Of a stretch of 8,224 nt of DNA, positions 5,029 to 8,224 are shown one piece after another. The notes beneath the pieces are model-generated. The model did not search any database, had not been told where the DNA came from, and saw nothing but the letters and a program-made list of their open reading frames with translations. Origin of the DNA: Planctomycetota bacterium. GTDB taxonomy: Bacteria > Planctomycetota > Planctomycetia > Pirellulales > Pirellulaceae. The stretch spans positions 1 to 8,224 of the forward strand of contig JAHWKS010000185.1 of assembly GCA_019347795.1 (NCBI GenBank), read 5' to 3'. The number at the start of each line of letters is the position of its first letter. Positions within the stretch are counted from its first letter, which is position 1. A program made the translations under genes and the position numbers.

Positions 5029-8000
5029 ATGCCCTTCCGTTTCACGATCGCGACGCTGCCCGCCGCCGCAGTCCGGGCGCTGGTCCTGGTGTTGATCTTG
5101 CACACGGCGCCGGCAATGGGCGAAGGGGATGACAATTTCTTCGATCACTGGGCCTTCCAGCCTTTGACGATGCCGACGCCGCCGCGTCCGCCGTCGCCGG
5201 ATTGGGAGCAAACGCCCCTCGACGCGTTTGTCGCCACGAAGCTCGCCGAACACGACCTCGCCCCGTCGCCGCCGGCCGACCGCCGGACCTTGATCCGCCG
5301 CATCACGTACGGTCTCACAGGGCTACCGCCGACGCGGGAAGAAGTCGAGCGATTCATGAACGACGCCGCGCCCAACGCATACGAGCGAGCGGTAGACCGC
5401 TTGCTCTCGTCGCCGCATTACGGAGAGCAGTGGACGCGGCATTGGCTCGACGTAGCCCGCTACTCGGATACCAAGGGTTACGTCTACGCCCGCGAGGAGC
5501 GGTTCTGGACGCATGCGTGGGCGTATCGCGATTGGGTGGTGCGGGCGCTGAATGAGGACATGCCGTACAATCGCTTCCTGCTGCTCCAGTTGGCGGCCGA
5601 CCAGGTTGCCGATCGCCGGAAGAATGATCTGGCGGCGATGGGATTCCTCACGCTCGGCCGTCGCTTCCTCGGCGTGCGGCGGGAAGTAATCGACGACCGC
5701 ATCGACGTGCTCTGCCGCGGCACGATGGCGCTCACCGTGAGTTGCGCCCGCTGCCATGACCATAAATACGATCCGATTCCCACCGCGGACTACTACTCGC
5801 TCTACGGCGTGTTCGATAGCTGTCTCGAAAAGCTGCAGGTGCTCGATGAAAGCCCGGGCGACGAGGCGTTTCGCGCCGAGTTGGCGAAGCGGCAGGAAGC
5901 GCTGCGGGCGAAGCTGAGGCAGTACGCCAACGAATCGTCGCAGCGGGCTCGCGAGCGGATTGCCGATTATCTCTTCGCGCAATCGGAGCTGCACAAGTTT
6001 CCCGCCGACGGCTTCGACCAGATTTTTCAGAAGAGCGACCTGCTGCCGGCCTTCGTGCGGCGATGGGAACGCTACCTGCGGCAGGCGAAGCTCGAAGGCG
6101 ATCCCATCTTCACGATGTGGCATGCATACGCGGAGCTGGCGCCGGCGAGGTTCTCCGATCAGGCGGCGGAAGTCGCGGCTCGCTTCCTTGCGTCCCCGGA
6201 GAGCGTTCATCCGGCAATCGCAGCCGCCTTCGCAACGCCGCCACAGTCGTTCCGCGAAGTGTGCGACCGGTACGGAGCGGTGTTTGGGGAGGTCGATCGG
6301 CAGTGGCAGGCTGCGCTCGCCGCCGCCGAGGATGGCTCGCCGCCGACTTTGCTCGATGATCCCGACGCCGAGGCGCTGCGGCAGGCGCTCTACGGCGAGG
6401 ATGCGGCGTGTCGCGTTCCCGACGGTCCGATCTCGCATTCCGAGACCTTCTTCGATTCCGGCAGCCTGACGGAGTTGTGGAAGCTGCAAGGAGAGGTGGA
6501 TCGCTGGCTCATCAACTCCCAGGCGCCGGTACGGACCGCGCTGACGCTGGTCGATCAGGCCGAGCCGGTCGAGCCGCGCGTGTTCCGCCGCGGCAATCCG
6601 CTCAACCTCGGCGAGGACGTTCCGCGACGCTTCCTTTCGGTCCTCGGCGGCGAAGAGCGAGGACCGTTCGAGGTCGGCAGCGGCCGGCTGGAGCTGGCTC
6701 AGGCGATTGTCGATCCGCAGAATCCGCTCACCGCGCGGGTGATCGTCAACCGCGTCTGGGCGCATCACTTCGGCGCCGGCCTGGTAACCACGCCCAGCGA
6801 TTTCGGCCTGCGGGCGGACCCGCCTTCGCACCCGGAGTTGCTCGATTGGTTGGCGGCGAGGTTCGTGCAGGACGGCTGGAGTCTTAAGCAGCTTCACCGA
6901 TGGATCGTGCTCTCGGCGACGTACCGGCAGTCTTCGGCGCCGCCGAGTGATCTCGCGCAGCGGAAGCGGTTGATGCAGGTGGATCCTGACAACCGATTGT
7001 TGTGGCGGATGAATCCGCGGCGTCTCACCTTCGAGGAAACCCGCGATTCGCTGCTCCAAGCGACCGGGTCGCTGGACCGCGCGATCGGCGGTAAGCCGGC
7101 GAATCTGTTCGCGCAGCCGTTCCCCCGGCGACGCACGCTGTATGGCCTGATTGATCGGCAATACTTCCCCAGCACGCTCCGCATCTTCGACTGCGCCAGC
7201 CCCGACCTGCACACGCCCGAGCGGAGCGAGACGACCGTGCCGCAGCAGGCGCTGTTCTTCCTGAATCACCCGCTTATGGTCGAGCGCGCTCAAGAGTTGG
7301 CGAAGCTCGCTCGTGAACTCAAAGACCCCCGTGAAGGCGTGGCGCGTATATTCCAGCGAGCGTATCAGCGCGACCCCAGCGAAACCGAAATCACAGACGC
7401 ATTGAAGCTGCTCCGGTCGGTCGAAGGCGAAGCCTTTCAGCCGCCGCAAACCGCGGCCGACTGGCAATACGGCTACGGCGCTTTCGACGAAGCGACGCAG
7501 CGCGTCGCCGGCTTCATGCCGCTCCCTCACTTTACCGGCGACGCCTGGCAGGGCGGACCGAAGCGGCCCGACGACAAGCTGGGCTGGGTGCAGCTTACCG
7601 CTACGGGCGGCCATCCCGGGAACGATCGCCGACACGCCGCCGTGCGCCGCTGGACGGCGCCGCGCGGCATGACGATCGCCATCCGTTCGCACCTCGTGCA
7701 CGAAGCCCCCGCCGGCGACGGCGTCCGCGCATTCATCGTCAGCTCGGAGCAAGGCCTGCTAAACTCCACGTCGATTCACCAGGATGCGGCCGATTTGAAC
7801 ATGGACGCATTGGAGGTTAAGCAAGGCGCCACAATTGACTTCGTCATCGATATCGGAGAAGTCCTGAACAGCGATCAGTTCCTGTGGACGGCGACCCTTG
7901 AAGAGCAACCCGGTTCCACCGTGTGGAACTCCGCCACCGACTTCCCCACCGTCGCCGCAGCGCGGCTGGACGGGTGGGAAATGCTGGCGCAGGTCGTGCT

Positions 8001-8031
8001 GTGCGCGAATGAGTTTCTGTTCGTCGATTAG
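5029..8031 (+). CDS. Secreted DUF1549/DUF1553 domain protein with CxxCH motif, lacking the PSCyt1 domain
   Basis: This 1000-residue protein belongs to a family expanded in planctomycetes and related phyla; its biochemical role is not established, though cytochrome-type motifs and genomic links to sulfatases suggest periplasmic redox or polysaccharide functions. A signal peptide is visible at 1-30 (hydrophobic core ALVLVLIL, cleavage likely near APA or AMG). DUF1549 spans about 61-265: TPLDAFV, RRITYGLTGLPPTREEV, HWLDVARYSDTKGY and CARCHDHKYDPI, the last carrying CxxCH (Cys239, Cys242, His243) for possible covalent haem. A variable helical middle (about 266-515) leads to DUF1553 (about 518-795) with RGNPLNLGEDVPRRFL, NRVWAHHFG, TPSDFGLR and RRLTFEETRDS. 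A beta-rich segment (about 812-978) precedes the family-typical end AQVVLCANEFLFVD. Many relatives carry an N-terminal PSCyt1 cytochrome domain; here the mature protein begins directly at the DHWAFQPL linker. The ATG is the first in-frame start after a TGA at 4927-4929. The DUF1501 gene follows after 8 nt. Confidence 0.95.
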   Translation: MPFRFTIATLPAAAVRALVLVLILHTAPAMGEGDDNFFDHWAFQPLTMPTPPRPPSPDWEQTPLDAFVATKLAEHDLAPSPPADRRTLIRRITYGLTGLPPTREEVERFMNDAAPNAYERAVDRLLSSPHYGEQWTRHWLDVARYSDTKGYVYAREERFWTHAWAYRDWVVRALNEDMPYNRFLLLQLAADQVADRRKNDLAAMGFLTLGRRFLGVRREVIDDRIDVLCRGTMALTVSCARCHDHKYDPIPTADYYSLYGVFDSCLEKLQVLDESPGDEAFRAELAKRQEALRAKLRQYANESSQRARERIADYLFAQSELHKFPADGFDQIFQKSDLLPAFVRRWERYLRQAKLEGDPIFTMWHAYAELAPARFSDQAAEVAARFLASPESVHPAIAAAFATPPQSFREVCDRYGAVFGEVDRQWQAALAAAEDGSPPTLLDDPDAEALRQALYGEDAACRVPDGPISHSETFFDSGSLTELWKLQGEVDRWLINSQAPVRTALTLVDQAEPVEPRVFRRGNPLNLGEDVPRRFLSVLGGEERGPFEVGSGRLELAQAIVDPQNPLTARVIVNRVWAHHFGAGLVTTPSDFGLRADPPSHPELLDWLAARFVQDGWSLKQLHRWIVLSATYRQSSAPPSDLAQRKRLMQVDPDNRLLWRMNPRRLTFEETRDSLLQATGSLDRAIGGKPANLFAQPFPRRRTLYGLIDRQYFPSTLRIFDCASPDLHTPERSETTVPQQALFFLNHPLMVERAQELAKLARELKDPREGVARIFQRAYQRDPSETEITDALKLLRSVEGEAFQPPQTAADWQYGYGAFDEATQRVAGFMPLPHFTGDAWQGGPKRPDDKLGWVQLTATGGHPGNDRRHAAVRRWTAPRGMTIAIRSHLVHEAPAGDGVRAFIVSSEQGLLNSTSIHQDAADLNMDALEVKQGATIDFVIDIGEVLNSDQFLWTATLEEQPGSTVWNSATDFPTVAAARLDGWEMLAQVVLCANEFLFVD

Positions 8032-8034
8032 AGG
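8031..8034 (+). promoter_or_regulatory. Shine-Dalgarno site of the DUF1501 gene
   Basis: GAGG lies 5 nt before the ATG at 8040 and overlaps the last base of the preceding stop codon. It favours 8040 over the second in-frame ATG at 8049, which would be 14 nt away, and suggests translational coupling with the upstream gene. Confidence 0.5.
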
Positions 8035-8039
8035 CAGCC

Positions 8040-8224
8040 ATGCATCCGATGCTCACTCGCCGTGATCTGCTGGGCCGCTCCGCTTTGGGGCTTGGATCGT
8101 TGGCTCTGGCCGGCGTGTTGGGAGATGATCGGCGTCTGGCGGCGGCGCCGAATCGTCCGAGCGGCCCGCTTGATGTCCGCCCGCCCCATTTCCGCCCGCG
8201 GGCGAAACGCGTCATCCACTTCTT
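8040..8224 (+). CDS. DUF1501 family protein, N-terminal part with Tat-type signal, 3' truncated
   Basis: Sixty-one complete codons are visible before the window ends. The N-terminus reads MHPMLTRRDLLGRSALGLGS, then LALAGVLGDD: a twin-arginine TRRDLL motif followed by a moderately hydrophobic stretch, as expected of Tat-exported proteins. The later PPHFRPRAKRVIHFF matches the segment that starts the mature domain of DUF1501 proteins, a sulfatase-like (alkaline phosphatase superfamily) fold family that almost always follows a DUF1549/DUF1553 gene in planctomycetes. Most of the domain, including any metal-binding residues, lies beyond the window, so catalytic competence cannot be judged. The start is 8 nt after the previous stop, indicating one operon and probably a shared periplasmic function with that protein. 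Confidence 0.9.
   Translation, partial: MHPMLTRRDLLGRSALGLGSLALAGVLGDDRRLAAAPNRPSGPLDVRPPHFRPRAKRVIHF

Noticed and set aside
4890..5132. A small plus-strand frame with five RQTPC pentapeptide repeats
   Set aside because: The repeat is open simply because 15 is a multiple of three. The frame has only a GTG or internal ATG start without a ribosome-binding site, and it overlaps the signal-peptide coding of the real gene in another frame.
5323..7752. An 809-codon open frame on the minus strand inside the DUF1549/DUF1553 gene
   Set aside because: Its codons lie exactly opposite the sense codons, so stops would need sense TTA, CTA or TCA, which are rare in GC-rich genes. The predicted protein has no recognisable domain, while the sense protein matches its family throughout.

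Overview
The window looks like a GC-rich chromosomal segment of a planctomycete (phylum Planctomycetota, perhaps Pirellulales-like). The main reason is the tandem pair of a DUF1549/DUF1553 protein followed directly by a Tat-signal DUF1501 protein, a hallmark of that phylum. A large membrane-anchored Ser/Thr kinase-like protein with a planctomycete-style N-terminal helical module, and a sialate O-acetylesterase-type SGNH esterase, fit the same picture. The assignment rests on gene content only.

Layout: (1) 2-661 (+) is the 3' part of a sialate O-acetylesterase family gene whose start lies left of the window. (2) 819-1838 (-) is a complete class II fructose-1,6-bisphosphate aldolase of the Calvin-cycle-like subtype, convergent with the esterase; a strong GC hairpin lies between the two ends. 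(3) 1839-2033 is a divergent intergenic region with promoter-like elements for both flanking genes. (4) 2034-4847 (+) is a kinase-like membrane protein: N-terminal helical module, protein kinase fold, one transmembrane helix, acidic Ala/Glu/Pro linker and an unrecognised C-terminal domain. Its active site is degenerate: the DFG Asp is His and the catalytic-loop Asn is Ser. (5) 4848-5028 is an intergenic stretch ending in five 15-bp tandem repeats that run into the next start codon. (6) 5029-8031 (+) is a secreted DUF1549/DUF1553 protein with one CxxCH haem-type motif, no N-terminal PSCyt1 domain and a beta-rich segment placed before the family's C-terminal end. (7) 8040-8224 (+) is the start of a DUF1501 protein, cut by the window edge and 8 nt downstream, so almost certainly co-transcribed with the previous gene.

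The esterase and the DUF1549/DUF1553-DUF1501 pair fit the polysaccharide-degrading, periplasm-rich lifestyle of planctomycetes; aldolase is central metabolism. The kinase-like protein could be a signalling or scaffold protein spanning the membrane, but nothing in the sequence ties it to the downstream pair beyond shared orientation. I see no mobile element, RNA gene or CRISPR array. The most notable items are the kinase's altered active site and the tandem repeat that fills the ribosome-binding position of the DUF1549/DUF1553 gene.
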